Positions 28,339 to 36,790 of a stretch of DNA of 64,000 nt are shown here, piece after piece; position 1 is the stretch's first letter, and the number at the start of each line of letters is the position of its first letter. Source of the stretch: Phreatobacter sp. (GTDB taxonomy: Bacteria > Pseudomonadota > Alphaproteobacteria > Rhizobiales > Phreatobacteraceae). The notes under the pieces were generated by a model. The model did no database searches. It saw only the letters and a program-made list of their open reading frames with translations, and was not told where the DNA came from. The stretch lies in NCBI RefSeq assembly GCF_027532945.1, contig NZ_JAPZTZ010000028.1, positions 51,534 to 115,533 of the forward strand. The letters run 5' to 3'. A program made the position numbers and the translations under genes.

Positions 28339-29460
28339 ATGGCAAGGACCACCGACATCGACCTCCTGCGTTCGATCGCCCTGATCGGCATCGCCGTGGT
28401 CAACATCCCCTTCCTTGCCAGCCCCCCGACCCTGGTCCGGCCCGCGGGCGTCGATGCCGTCGTGCAGGTCCTGGTGGAATGGCTGTTCCAGGGGAAGTTC
28501 TTTATCCTGTTCTCCTTCGTCTTCGGATGGGGCTTCGCTGTCCAGATCGCCTCGGCCGAGCGGGCGGGACAGTCGGCGACCGCGCGCCTGAGCCTGCGAC
28601 TGGTCGGGCTTGGGCTTCTCGGAATCGCGCATGGGCTGCTGGTCTTCGCTGGCGACATTCTCCTCCTCTATGCGCTGCTGGGGGTGGGCCTCCTCCTGTT
28701 GCGCAAGGCGTCGCAGACCGTCCTGCTTGGCGTGATGGTGGGCAGCCTCGTGCTCGGCGTGGTGAGCCTCGCGCTGCTCGGCGCCATTCTCCCCGAGCAC
28801 CTCGCATCCATGCCACCGCCGCCCGCCACCGGAGGCTATCAGGGAAGCCTTGCCGACAGCATTCAGCAGCGCATGGGGGAGTGGCCGTCCGCCTTCGTCT
28901 TCATCCTGCTGTTCAATGGCCCGGTCACCTTCGCGGCCTTCACAGCCGGCCTTCTCGCGGCAAGGCTGGGGGTGATGAAGCCAGGCTCGCCGATCCATGC
29001 CCGGTTCGATCGGGCCCTGCCCTGGTTCCTGAGCGTCGGCCTCGCCTTGAACGGCGTTTATGCGGCGGCCATGGCGGGCCTGCTCGGCGAGGGACTTGGC
29101 GCTCTGGCGGGCTTCGCGTTGCTGGCCCTCGCGGCGCCCACCCTTTCCATCGCCTATCTCCTGCTGATCATCCGGGCAGCGCGGCGATGGCAAGCCGCCG
29201 ACGTCATTGCGAGGCCCGGCCGCATGTCGCTGACCTGTTATGTCCTCGAGGGCGTTCTGGCGGGCCTTGTCTTCAACGGCTATGGCCTCGGGCTCTACGG
29301 CACGGTCGGGGCCATGGGCTGCCTGCTGATCGCGTTTGGCGTGGCGGCAGTGACCCACCTTGCCGCGACAGCATGGCTGCGCGCCTTCCAGGATGGACCG
29401 CTGGAGGCGATCCTGCGGTGGTGGACGCGGCTTGCCGACCGGAGGGCCGATGGCCGATGA
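28339..29460 (+). CDS. DUF418 domain membrane protein (YeiB-like)
   Basis: 373 aa. The N-terminus RTTDIDLLRSIALIGIAVVNIPF is the DUF418/YeiB start (D-x-L-R-x-x-A-L-x-G-I). About eight to ten hydrophobic segments are seen, for example FFILFSFVFGWGFAVQI, LVGLGLLGIAHGLLVF, ILLLYALLGVGLLLL and LLGVMVGSLVLGVVSLALLG; the C-terminal DUF418 part has RPGRMSLTCYVLEGVLAGLV. The family is integral inner-membrane, related to acyltransferase-3 type proteins, with no settled function; transport of a small compound or surface modification are guesses. Controlled by the divergent TetR protein. Confidence 0.85.
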   Translation: MARTTDIDLLRSIALIGIAVVNIPFLASPPTLVRPAGVDAVVQVLVEWLFQGKFFILFSFVFGWGFAVQIASAERAGQSATARLSLRLVGLGLLGIAHGLLVFAGDILLLYALLGVGLLLLRKASQTVLLGVMVGSLVLGVVSLALLGAILPEHLASMPPPPATGGYQGSLADSIQQRMGEWPSAFVFILLFNGPVTFAAFTAGLLAARLGVMKPGSPIHARFDRALPWFLSVGLALNGVYAAAMAGLLGEGLGALAGFALLALAAPTLSIAYLLLIIRAARRWQAADVIARPGRMSLTCYVLEGVLAGLVFNGYGLGLYGTVGAMGCLLIAFGVAAVTHLAATAWLRAFQDGPLEAILRWWTRLADRRADGR

Positions 29461-29463
29461 CCC

Positions 29464-30444
29464 TCACGGCGTGATGAGGATTGCCCCCGTCGTCGCGCGG
29501 GCTTCCGCCGCGCGGTGGGCCGCGGCCACATCCGACAGGGCGAAGCGCGCGCCGATATCCACCGTCACATGGCCCGCCGCGATGGCGGCGAAGAGCTCGG
29601 CGGCGTTCTCACGGAACACTGCCGGGTCGGCATTGTGCGGGAAGACCGAGGGGCGGGTGAGGAAGAGGCAGCCCTTCTTGTTGAGCACTTCTGGGCTGAT
29701 CTCCGGCGCCGGGCCCGAGGCGGCGCCATAGGAGACCATGAGGCCGAAGGGCTGGATGCAGTCGAGCGACTTCAGGAACGTGTCCTTGCCCACCGCGTCA
29801 TAGACGACGCGGGCCTTGCGCCCGCCGGTCGCGGCGAGGACGGCTTCGGGCCAGGCGGGATCGCGGTAGTCGATGGCATGGTCGGCGCCGATGCGCTTCG
29901 CCAGCGCGCATTTCTCAGGGCCGCCGGCCGTGGCGATGACCTCGGCGCCCAGCGCCTTGCCCCAGCGCACGAGGATCTGGCCGACGCCGCCCGCCGCGGA
30001 ATGGACGAGGATGAGGTCGCCGGGCGCGACGCGGTGGGTCTTGCGGAGGAGATACTGCGCCGTGAGGCCCTTGAAGATCAGGCTCGCCGCCGCCTCGTCG
30101 GAGACGCTGTCGGGCAGCGTCACCAGCCTTTCGGCCGGCACGACGCGGCGGTCGGCATAGGCGCCGATGCCGGCATTGATATAGGCGACACGGTCGCCCG
30201 GCTTCAGCGTCGTCACGCCGGGGCCGACGGCCTCGACGACGCCCGCCGCCTCGTGGCCGAGCCCGGTCGGGGTGGGCAGCGGATAGATGCCGCGGCGCTG
30301 GTAAACGTCGATGAAGTTGAAGCCGATGGCGGTCTGGCGGATCTGCACCTCGCCGGGTCCGGGCGCCGCGAGCTCCAGCGTCTCGATGCCCATGACCTCC
30401 GGCTCGCCGAAGCCGTGCAGCCGAACCGCGCGCGCCTGTGCCAT
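29464..30444 (-). CDS. qor: NADPH:quinone oxidoreductase, zinc-independent MDR family
   Basis: 326 aa from the ATG at 30444. Medium-chain reductase without the zinc cysteines of alcohol dehydrogenases. It has AIGFNFIDVYQRRGIYPL near the N-terminus, GHEAAGVVEAVGPGV, and the NADPH-binding VHSAAGGVGQILVRWGKALG (about 146-165). DVAAAHRAAEARATTGAILI is the usual C-terminal signature. It reduces quinones by one electron in characterised members. It ends 3 bp from the end of the DUF418 gene (convergent) and is divergent from the HMG-CoA lyase gene. Confidence 0.93.
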   Translation of the reverse strand: MAQARAVRLHGFGEPEVMGIETLELAAPGPGEVQIRQTAIGFNFIDVYQRRGIYPLPTPTGLGHEAAGVVEAVGPGVTTLKPGDRVAYINAGIGAYADRRVVPAERLVTLPDSVSDEAAASLIFKGLTAQYLLRKTHRVAPGDLILVHSAAGGVGQILVRWGKALGAEVIATAGGPEKCALAKRIGADHAIDYRDPAWPEAVLAATGGRKARVVYDAVGKDTFLKSLDCIQPFGLMVSYGAASGPAPEISPEVLNKKGCLFLTRPSVFPHNADPAVFRENAAELFAAIAAGHVTVDIGARFALSDVAAAHRAAEARATTGAILITP

Positions 30445-30584
30445 GGCCTGTCTCTCCCTCAAGCATTCCCGCCTCTGCCGGGCGGCGCACCCTCATGCCA
30501 CGGACCTGCCGCGCCGCCAATCCGCCGGATCGCCGGCCTTGCCATCGCGGGCCCGAGCGCGGACAAAGGCGCCGGAGGATGCCC

Positions 30585-31514
30585 ATGAGCCAGACCCGTT
30601 CCAGCCAGAACCTTGCCGTCGAGATCATCGAGGTCGCCCCCCGCGACGGCCTGCAGAACGAGAAGGTGATGGTCTCGACCGCCGACAAGATCGCGCTGGT
30701 CGAGCGCTCGGTCGCGGCCGGCTTCCGCCATGTCGAGGCGGTGTCCTTCGCCAATCCGAAGCGCGTGCCGCAGATGGCCGATGCTGAAGCGGTCATGGAG
30801 GGGCTCGTCGGGCGCCATCCCGGGCTCAACCTCATCGGCCTTGCGCTCAATGCCCGCGGCGCCGAGCGGGCGGTCGCGGCGCGCTGCACCCAGATCAATT
30901 ACGTGGTGGTGGCCTCGGAGACCTTCGCCAACCGCAACCAGAACGCCTCGGTCGCCGATCTCGTGGCCGGGACCCGTGAGGTCGCGGCCATCGCCAGGGC
31001 GGCGGGCCTGCCCATGTCCGTCTCCATCGCCACCGCCTTCGGCTGCCCCTTCGACGGCGAGGTGCCGGTGGACCGGGTCATGGGCATTGTCGAAACGCTG
31101 CTGGAGAGTGACCCCTTCGACATCGGCTTTGCCGATACGATCGGCTGCGCCGTGCCGCCGCAGGTGACCGAGATGCTGGCGCGTGCGCAGGCCCTGTCGC
31201 GGATGGTGAAGTGGCGCTGCCATTTCCACGACACCCGCAACACCGGTGTCGCCAATGCCATCGCCGCGGTCATGGCCGGGGTCGACTTTCTCGATGCCTC
31301 CACGGGCGGCGTCGGCGGCTGCCCCTTCGCGCCGGCCGCAACCGGCAATGTGGCGACCGAGGACCTGCTCTATACCTTCGACCGCATGGGCATCGCCACG
31401 GGTCTCGATATCACCACGGTGATCGACACCGCGCGCTGGCTCTCTGGCGTGCTCGGCAAGCCCGTGCCCTCGGCGCTGCTCCGCGCCGGCCTGTTCCCGG
31501 CAAAGGCGGCCTGA
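30585..31514 (+). CDS. Hydroxymethylglutaryl-CoA lyase family protein
   Basis: 309 aa. The start at 30585 is chosen because GGAGG (30574-30578) lies 6 nt before it, while an ATG at 30579 touches the SD. TIM-barrel DRE-TIM lyase: IIEVAPRDGLQNEK (catalytic Arg/Asp/Gln), HFHDTRNTGVANA (metal His pair) and GGVGGCPFAPAATGNVATED with the catalytic Cys loop. HMG-CoA lyase splits HMG-CoA into acetoacetate and acetyl-CoA in leucine catabolism; related bacterial enzymes act on other 3-hydroxy-3-methyl acyl-CoAs. No leucine-degradation partners are nearby. A threonine dehydratase homologue follows by 3 bp. Confidence 0.9.
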   Translation: MSQTRSSQNLAVEIIEVAPRDGLQNEKVMVSTADKIALVERSVAAGFRHVEAVSFANPKRVPQMADAEAVMEGLVGRHPGLNLIGLALNARGAERAVAARCTQINYVVVASETFANRNQNASVADLVAGTREVAAIARAAGLPMSVSIATAFGCPFDGEVPVDRVMGIVETLLESDPFDIGFADTIGCAVPPQVTEMLARAQALSRMVKWRCHFHDTRNTGVANAIAAVMAGVDFLDASTGGVGGCPFAPAATGNVATEDLLYTFDRMGIATGLDITTVIDTARWLSGVLGKPVPSALLRAGLFPAKAA

Positions 31515-31517
31515 TCC

Positions 31518-32495
31518 ATGGACCCCATCACGCTCGATGACTTGAAGGCCGCGGAGCAACTGGTGCGGCGCGCCATGCCACCGACCCCGGCCTTCGCCTG
31601 GCCACTGCTTGCGGAGCGCTTCGGCCTGGATGTGGTGGTCAAGCACGAGAACCATACGCCCACCGGCGCCTTCAAGGTTCGCGGCGGCCTGGTTTACATG
31701 GACAGGCTGGTGCGGGAGCGGCCGCACGTGCGCGGCATCGTCTCGGCGACCCGTGGCAATCACGGCCAGAGCCTCGCCTTCGCCGCCCGCAAGGCCGGGC
31801 TCGAGGCGGTCATCGTCGTGCCGCACGGCAATTCGGTCGAGAAGAATGCCGCCATGCGGGCCTTTGGCGCGACGCTGGTGGAGCATGGGCGGGACTTCGA
31901 CGAGGCCCGCGACCATGCCGTGGCGCTGGCCAAGGAGCGCGGCTACGAGTTCGCCGCCTCGTTCCAGCGCGATCTTGTGCTTGGCGTTGCGACCTATGCG
32001 CTGGAACTGTTCACCGATCACCCGGACCTCGACGTCGTCTATGTGCCCATCGGCCTCGGCTCGGGCATCTGCGGCGTCATCACAGCGCGGGATCTCCTCG
32101 GCCTGAAGACGGAGGTCGTGGCGGTCGTGGCCGAGAACGCGCCGGCCTATGCGCGCTCCCTCGCGGCCGGCCATGTTGTCGAGACCAATACCGCCGCCAG
32201 CTTCGCCGATGGGATGGCGGTCCGGATCCCCAATGCCGAGGCTCTCCGCATGATCGCCACGGGGGCTGCGCGATGCGTCACCGTGGACGAGGATGCGATC
32301 GCTGCGGCCATGCGGATCTACTGGACCGACACCCACAACGCAGCCGAAGGTGCGGGAGCTGCGGCTCTCGCCGCGTTGGGACGCGAGGCTGAGGCCATGA
32401 AGGGCCGCAAGGCTGGCGTCATCCTGTCTGGCCAGAATGTCGATCTGGCCATCATGGCGGAGGTCATGGCGGGCCGGACGCCGCAGGCCGCCTGA
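31518..32495 (+). CDS. Threonine dehydratase family PLP enzyme
   Basis: 325 aa, a single catalytic domain without the C-terminal ACT-like regulatory domain of biosynthetic IlvA, so probably the catabolic or serine/threonine dehydratase type. PLP lysine in HTPTGAFKVRGGLVY (Lys about 54), SATRGNHGQSLAFAARKAG, PHGNSVEKNAAMRAFGA, the glycine-rich phosphate loop IGLGSGICGVI and the late VILSGQNVDLAIM (S-G-x-N) are all present. It starts 3 bp after the HMG-CoA lyase homologue, so they are on one transcript. The precise substrate could be threonine, serine or a hydroxylated amino acid. Confidence 0.9.
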   Translation: MDPITLDDLKAAEQLVRRAMPPTPAFAWPLLAERFGLDVVVKHENHTPTGAFKVRGGLVYMDRLVRERPHVRGIVSATRGNHGQSLAFAARKAGLEAVIVVPHGNSVEKNAAMRAFGATLVEHGRDFDEARDHAVALAKERGYEFAASFQRDLVLGVATYALELFTDHPDLDVVYVPIGLGSGICGVITARDLLGLKTEVVAVVAENAPAYARSLAAGHVVETNTAASFADGMAVRIPNAEALRMIATGAARCVTVDEDAIAAAMRIYWTDTHNAAEGAGAAALAALGREAEAMKGRKAGVILSGQNVDLAIMAEVMAGRTPQAA

Positions 32496-32521
32496 CAGGG
32501 GCCGCGACGGGTTGTCGTCTT

Positions 32522-32539
32522 GCGGCCGGAACCGGCCGC
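32522..32539 (+). other. 18-bp palindrome upstream of fxsA
   Basis: GCGGCCGG AA CCGGCCGC, 26 bp after the dehydratase stop and 29 bp before fxsA. It could form a short stem at the end of the upstream message; there is no T-tract. Confidence 0.35.
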
Positions 32540-32567
32540 TCCCACCTGACAGGCGCGGAGGTATCCG

Positions 32568-33029
32568 ATGGTTCAACTGCGCTGGCTTGTTCTCGGCCTC
32601 ATTGCGCTGCCTTTCCTGGAGTTCGCCACCTTCTTCTGGGTCGCGGGCCAGATCGGCTTCTTCGGCGCCTTCTTCGGGGTCCTGCTTACCTCCTTCCTCG
32701 GCATCCTGCTGCTCAAGGGCGGGGCGAAGCTGCTGTTCTCGCAGGTCTTGCGCTCCGGCGGTGTCGTCCTCGTCTCCGGGGACGCAGCGCGTTCCGGCAT
32801 GCTGACGGCCTTCGCGGGCCTGCTCCTCGCCATTCCCGGCTTCGTCACCGACATCATCGCGCTGGTGCTGCTGGTGCCGGCGATCCGAGGCCTGCTTTCC
32901 GGGCGTGCCCTGACGCCGGCTCAGCGGCCGACCCCGCCGGGCGTGGTCGATCTCGAACCCGCCGACTGGCGCGAGGAACGGCGCCCGCCGGCCACCGATC
33001 CGCGCCTCAATCCACCAGGACCCGGCTAA
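32568..33029 (+). CDS. fxsA: FxsA family membrane protein
   Basis: 153 aa. FxsA is a small inner-membrane protein; in E. coli overproduction relieves phage T7 exclusion by the F plasmid. WLVLGLIALPFLEFATFFWVAG and IGFFGAFFGVLLTSFLGILLL are the first membrane segments with the conserved glutamate in P-F-L-E; GMLTAFAGLLLAIPGFVTDI follows, and IIALVLLVPAIRGLL closes the membrane part. The C-terminal tail is hydrophilic and Pro/Arg-rich. A divergent or adjacent secB is the usual alphaproteobacterial context; here both point the same way. Confidence 0.92.
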   Translation: MVQLRWLVLGLIALPFLEFATFFWVAGQIGFFGAFFGVLLTSFLGILLLKGGAKLLFSQVLRSGGVVLVSGDAARSGMLTAFAGLLLAIPGFVTDIIALVLLVPAIRGLLSGRALTPAQRPTPPGVVDLEPADWREERRPPATDPRLNPPGPG

Positions 33030-33128
33030 GCGCCGCCTTGCCCGCCGGCCCCCGCGCGTGGTAGCGAGCCCGCCACGCACCGATGCGAAACCGATGCCGC
33101 TCCGACAGCGGCGCCAGCGGAGATCCCC

Positions 33129-33611
33129 ATGACCACCAACGGTGAACCCGCCCTCGAGGCGGCCCCGCAGCTCAACGTGCTGGCGCAGTATGTCCGCGAC
33201 CTGTCGTTTGAGAACCGCAACGCCCCGCGCTCGCTGATGCCGCAGAGCGAGCAGCCGGCCATCAACATCCAGATCAACGTCAACGCCAATCCGATGAGCG
33301 AGCAGGAGTTCCAGGTGGAACTCACCATCGAGGGCGACGCCAAGACCAAGGAGCTGACGCTCTTCAAGTTCGAGCTGATCTTCGGCGGCATCTTCCGCAT
33401 CGCCAACGTGCCGGAAGAGGCGATCCACCCGATCGTGCTGATCGAGTGCCCGCGCCTGCTCTTCCCCTTCGCCCGTCAGATCATCGCCAACGCCACCCGC
33501 GACGGCGGCTTCCCGCCGCTCTATCTCGACCCGGTCGATTTCGCCGCGCTCTACCGCCAGCGCATCGCGGAGCAGGGCGGTATGCCGGGTGGCCAGCAGC
33601 TCACCCAGTGA
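33129..33611 (+). CDS. secB: Protein-export chaperone SecB
   Basis: 160 aa. Cytoplasmic tetrameric chaperone that keeps precursors unfolded and delivers them to Sec[20 protein letters not shown] is the typical N-terminal strand, [19 protein letters not shown] the long beta strand, [20 protein letters not shown] and [20 protein letters not shown] the family core, [17 protein letters not shown] the C-terminal part. A factor-independent terminator follows directly. Confidence 0.97.
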   Translation: MTTNGEPALEAAPQLNVLAQYVRDLSFENRNAPRSLMPQSEQPAINIQINVNANPMSEQEFQVELTIEGDAKTKELTLFKFELIFGGIFRIANVPEEAIHPIVLIECPRLLFPFARQIIANATRDGGFPPLYLDPVDFAALYRQRIAEQGGMPGGQQLTQ

Positions 33612-33635
33612 GCCAGCGCCTGACGCCTTCCGAAC

Positions 33636-33665
33636 AAGCCGGGCTTCGCGCCCGGCTTTTTCTTT
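33636..33665 (+). terminator. Rho-independent terminator after secB
   Basis: AAGCCGGGC - TTCGC - GCCCGGCTT, a perfect 9-bp stem followed by TTTCTTT. It starts 25 bp after the secB stop and ends 12 bp before the next gene. Confidence 0.88.
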
Positions 33666-33677
33666 GAGCCGAACGTC

Positions 33678-34334
33678 ATGACCGCCATCCTCGACCGCGC
33701 CGCCTTCATCCGCTCGCACACCCGGCTCATGGCCGTGCCGCATGCGCCGGAAATCGTGCTGCACCTCGCCGACGAGGCGACCGCGCTGTGGCAGAAGACC
33801 GAGGACGAGCTCGGCGAGATCGGCCTGCCGCCGCCCTTCTGGGCCTTCGCCTGGGCGGGGGGGCAAGCGCTCGCCCGCTATGTGCTCGATCATCCCGAAA
33901 CGGTCGCCGGTCGGCGCGTGCTCGACGTCGCGACCGGCTCGGGCCTTGTCGCCATCGCCGCGGCTAAGTCCGGCGCGGCCGCGGTCACCGCTATCGACAT
34001 CGACGCATTCTGCGAGGCGGCGGTCAGGCTCAACGCCGAGGCGAATGGCGTCGTCATCACGGCGGAGACGGGCGATGCCATCGGCCGCGATGCAGGCTTC
34101 GACGTCATCCTCGCCGGTGATGTCTGCTATGAGCGGTCGATGACCGAGACGATGATGGCCTGGCTGCAGCCGCTGGCGAAGGCGGGCCGCACCGTGCTGA
34201 TCGGCGATCCCGGCCGCACCTACCTGCCGCGCCAGCACCTCGACAAGCGGGCCGAGTACATGGTGCCGGTGACGCGCGAGCTCGAGGACCTCGAGATCAA
34301 GAAGACTGCCGTCTGGGCCCTCGCCGGCGCTTAG
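33678..34334 (+). CDS. Protein methyltransferase, METTL20/ETF-beta-lysine type (class I SAM)
   Basis: 218 aa. The segment LPPPFWAFAWAGGQALARYV (about 50-69) followed by VLDVATGSGLVAIAAAKSGA (motif I) and VTAIDIDAFCEAAVRLNA (motif II) marks the seven-beta-strand family of Methyltransf_16/METTL20. DVILAGDVCYERSMTE is the motif post-II (D-V-C-Y), which in related enzymes lies next to the target lysine. Bacterial relatives trimethylate lysines of electron-transfer flavoprotein beta; no etf gene is in this window, so the target is inferred only from the family. Confidence 0.82.
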   Translation: MTAILDRAAFIRSHTRLMAVPHAPEIVLHLADEATALWQKTEDELGEIGLPPPFWAFAWAGGQALARYVLDHPETVAGRRVLDVATGSGLVAIAAAKSGAAAVTAIDIDAFCEAAVRLNAEANGVVITAETGDAIGRDAGFDVILAGDVCYERSMTETMMAWLQPLAKAGRTVLIGDPGRTYLPRQHLDKRAEYMVPVTRELEDLEIKKTAVWALAGA

Positions 34335-34454
34335 CCGGCTGCTCGCAATTGTTTGATCGCGCCACGGAAAAGTCCGGGGATGCGCCACACTGTCGCCGTG
34401 ACCATCTTGTCGATCGCGAGCGTAGACGCAGGCATCGAGACGAGGGAGGTCAGG

Positions 34455-34664
34455 ATGACATTGACGGCAGACATTCGCCCCACTGCTTTCAAGGCACGCC
34501 CCTTCAAGGTCGTGTTCCGCCGCCATGAGGAGGTGGTCGCCGAATGGCCGGTTGCCTCGCGGCAGGCCGGCGAGGAGCGCATCGCCGAGACGCTGGGCGC
34601 TCTCGCCTGCGCCAAGTCGGCGAGAGGATCGGCGCCCAAAGGCATGCCCTGCCACGTCGGCTGA
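34455..34664 (+). CDS. Small hypothetical protein, 69 aa
   Basis: The ATG at 34455 has GGGAGGT (34444-34450) 4 nt upstream, a good SD. The product begins MTLTADIRPTAFKARPFKVV and has an RHEEVVAEWPVASRQAGEER middle and a basic tail with a single late cysteine pair-like CHVG end. I do not recognise a domain. A frame start at 34353 is also open, but it has no SD. It stands between the methyltransferase and the BT1 transporter; a tail of basic residues suggests a soluble protein. Confidence 0.5.
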   Translation: MTLTADIRPTAFKARPFKVVFRRHEEVVAEWPVASRQAGEERIAETLGALACAKSARGSAPKGMPCHVG

Positions 34665-34731
34665 GGCGGCGGCATTGACGTGACGCGCGGGCAGGTGGAG
34701 ACAGGGATCTCCACCGCCCGAGGTCCTCATC

Positions 34732-36246
34732 GTGACAGCATCGACCACCGAGCCGGCTCCCGCCCCGGGCGAGACGGGCCCCAGGGCGCGGCTCCCGTCG
34801 TTCTGGCAGGACGGCATCATGCGGCCCGTCCGCGCGGTGCGGGCGGCCTATGTGCCCCTGCTCATGGTCTATTTCGCCTATGGGGCGCTTGGCATCATCG
34901 ACGTGTCCCGGGACATGTGGGTGAAGGAGAGCCTGTCCCTGTCTCCGGCGGAACTGGCCGGCGTTGCGGTCTGGCTCAGCCTGCCCTGGACCATCAAGAT
35001 GGTCTTCGGCCAGCTGGTGGATGGCGTCGCCATCTTCGGTTCGCGGCGACGCGCCTATGTGCTGATCGGCGCCAGCTTCACCGCGACAGGCCTCATCATT
35101 CTTGCCGGCGCGGCCGGGGGCTGGTTCACGCTCTTGCCGGCGGATGATGCCTATGTGCTCGGCGCCGTCTCGATGGTGCTGGGCGCCGTCATCCAGGACG
35201 TCGTCGCCGATGCCATGTCCTCGGAGGTGGTGGATCGGGTCGATGAGACCGGCCAGCCGCGGCCCGATGCCGACATCCGCACCGATCTCGCCATGGTCCA
35301 GGTCCTCGGCCGGCTGGCGCTCGGCATCGGCATCCTCTCCGTCGCCGGGCTCTCGGGCTGGCTCGCGCACCATTTCAGCCGCGAGCACGTTTTCCTCTTC
35401 GGCCTTGCCATCCCGCTCATTTCCATCACCGGCGTAATGTTTGCCCGCGGCGAGACCGGCGAGGGCCAGCCGCTCGACTGGCGCATCCTCGGTGGGGGCC
35501 TCGCCTTCGGCACCTTCGTCGTCGCGACGGCGCTGCTGCGTGTGCCTTTCGCGCAGGAGCTGGTCTTCGTCGTCTCCATGGCGGTGGTGCTGACCATGCT
35601 GCACATGGTCACCCGCGACGTCGAGCAGAAGACGCGGCAGGCGATCATCTTCGCCTCGATCATCATCTTCGCCTTCCGCGCGACACCCGGTGTCGGCGAC
35701 GGCTATTTCTGGTGGACTCTCGACGTCCTGAAATTCGACGAGGCCTTCTACGGCATCCTGCGCCAGACCTCGGCCATCATCGCCATCGGCGCCATGTGGC
35801 TGTTCTCCCGCCAGCTCACCGAATATTCCGTCACGACGGTGCTGTTCTGGATCGCCGTGGCCGGCACGATCCTGTCGCTGCCGAATATCGGCCTGTTCTA
35901 CGGCCTTGCCGACTGGACCGAAGCCCATCTCGGCTTCGGCGCCCGGACCATCGCCGTGGTGGACGCGGCGACGACATCGCCCTTCGCCGATCTCGCGATG
36001 ATCCCGATGCTGACGCTGATCGCCTATTACGCGCCGGACGGACGGCGGGCCACCTGGTTCGCGCTGATGGCCTCGCTGATGAACCTCGCCCTCGTCGCGG
36101 GCCAGCTGCAGACCAAGTACCTCAACCACATCTTCACGGTGAACCGCGGCCATTACGGCGAGCTCGGCGACCTCCTCATCACCGCGACGGTCATCGGCTT
36201 CGTCGTGCCCATCGCGGTGATCCTGATGTTCCGCAAGCGGGTCTGA
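34732..36246 (+). CDS. BT1/FBT-family major facilitator transporter
   Basis: 504 aa from a GTG at 34732. About 12 membrane segments. Early LSLPWTIKMVFGQLVDGVAI and GSRRRAYVLIGASF, then AVIQDVVADAMSSEVVDRVD, correspond to the P-W-x-x-K, R-R-x-Y and D-V-x-x-D-A signatures of the folate-biopterin transporter family. Members in plants, trypanosomatids and cyanobacteria carry folates or pterins, but many bacterial ones are uncharacterised. AFRATPGVGDGYFWW is another family-like segment. It is convergent with DUF1579, whose end is 2 bp away. Confidence 0.8.
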   Translation: MTASTTEPAPAPGETGPRARLPSFWQDGIMRPVRAVRAAYVPLLMVYFAYGALGIIDVSRDMWVKESLSLSPAELAGVAVWLSLPWTIKMVFGQLVDGVAIFGSRRRAYVLIGASFTATGLIILAGAAGGWFTLLPADDAYVLGAVSMVLGAVIQDVVADAMSSEVVDRVDETGQPRPDADIRTDLAMVQVLGRLALGIGILSVAGLSGWLAHHFSREHVFLFGLAIPLISITGVMFARGETGEGQPLDWRILGGGLAFGTFVVATALLRVPFAQELVFVVSMAVVLTMLHMVTRDVEQKTRQAIIFASIIIFAFRATPGVGDGYFWWTLDVLKFDEAFYGILRQTSAIIAIGAMWLFSRQLTEYSVTTVLFWIAVAGTILSLPNIGLFYGLADWTEAHLGFGARTIAVVDAATTSPFADLAMIPMLTLIAYYAPDGRRATWFALMASLMNLALVAGQLQTKYLNHIFTVNRGHYGELGDLLITATVIGFVVPIAVILMFRKRV

Positions 36247-36248
36247 CG

Positions 36249-36731
36249 TCAGGCGGCGCGGCGGTAGTCGGCCTCCATGAAGACATGCCAGCTCCCGTCG
36301 GGCTGCCGCACCTGCGAGCGGAACCGATAGTGGTCGTCGGTCATCACCTCGACGATGTCCTGGTAGGTGGCGATGGTGCCGTCGCCGGAGAAGGACGGGC
36401 CGTCGGCCTGCAGGGTGAGGATGCGGCCTGATTCATCGACATCGCCGTCATAGACCCAGAGGTTCGGCATCATCGAGCCGATCCACGATCCGACATAGCG
36501 CTTCGTGGCGGGGTCATAGCCGATGGTGAGCAGCATCTTCGCCTCGCCGCCGTCCGGCATCTCGCCGGTGCCGTCGCCGAGGATCCAGAAGCCGCCGAGC
36601 GAGGTGAAGGTCTGGCGGCCCTTCAGTTTCTGGACCGGCTGGTCGGGGTCCGGCTGGCATTCGTGCTCATAGGTCCAGGTGCCGAGAAAGCGGTCGAGCC
36701 AGCGATGCTCGCCTTGCGGTTCTCCGAACAT
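36249..36731 (-). CDS. DUF1579 family protein
   Basis: 160 aa, soluble and rich in aromatics. GEHRWLDRFLGTWTYEHEC is the usual N-terminal start of DUF1579, followed by TFTSLGGFWILGDGTGEMP and MLLTIGYDPATKRYVGSWIG. Its fold is likely a lipocalin-like barrel. A strong SD GGAGG precedes the ATG at 36731. It is the last gene of the VOC-SRPBCC-DUF1579 group, 59 bp after SRPBCC. The role is not known. Confidence 0.85.
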   Translation of the reverse strand: MFGEPQGEHRWLDRFLGTWTYEHECQPDPDQPVQKLKGRQTFTSLGGFWILGDGTGEMPDGGEAKMLLTIGYDPATKRYVGSWIGSMMPNLWVYDGDVDESGRILTLQADGPSFSGDGTIATYQDIVEVMTDDHYRFRSQVRQPDGSWHVFMEADYRRAA

Positions 36732-36790
36732 GGTCGTTCCTCCGTTGGGTCTTGGGGGGATAGGTGTTGGGGATGGATGCCGGAGCGCCG

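Noticed and set aside
30459..34820. A 1453-codon open frame on the minus strand
   Set aside because: It is antisense to the HMG-CoA lyase, dehydratase, fxsA, secB and methyltransferase genes, all of which have clear family motifs. The His/Arg/Gly-rich translation is typical of a high-GC shadow frame.
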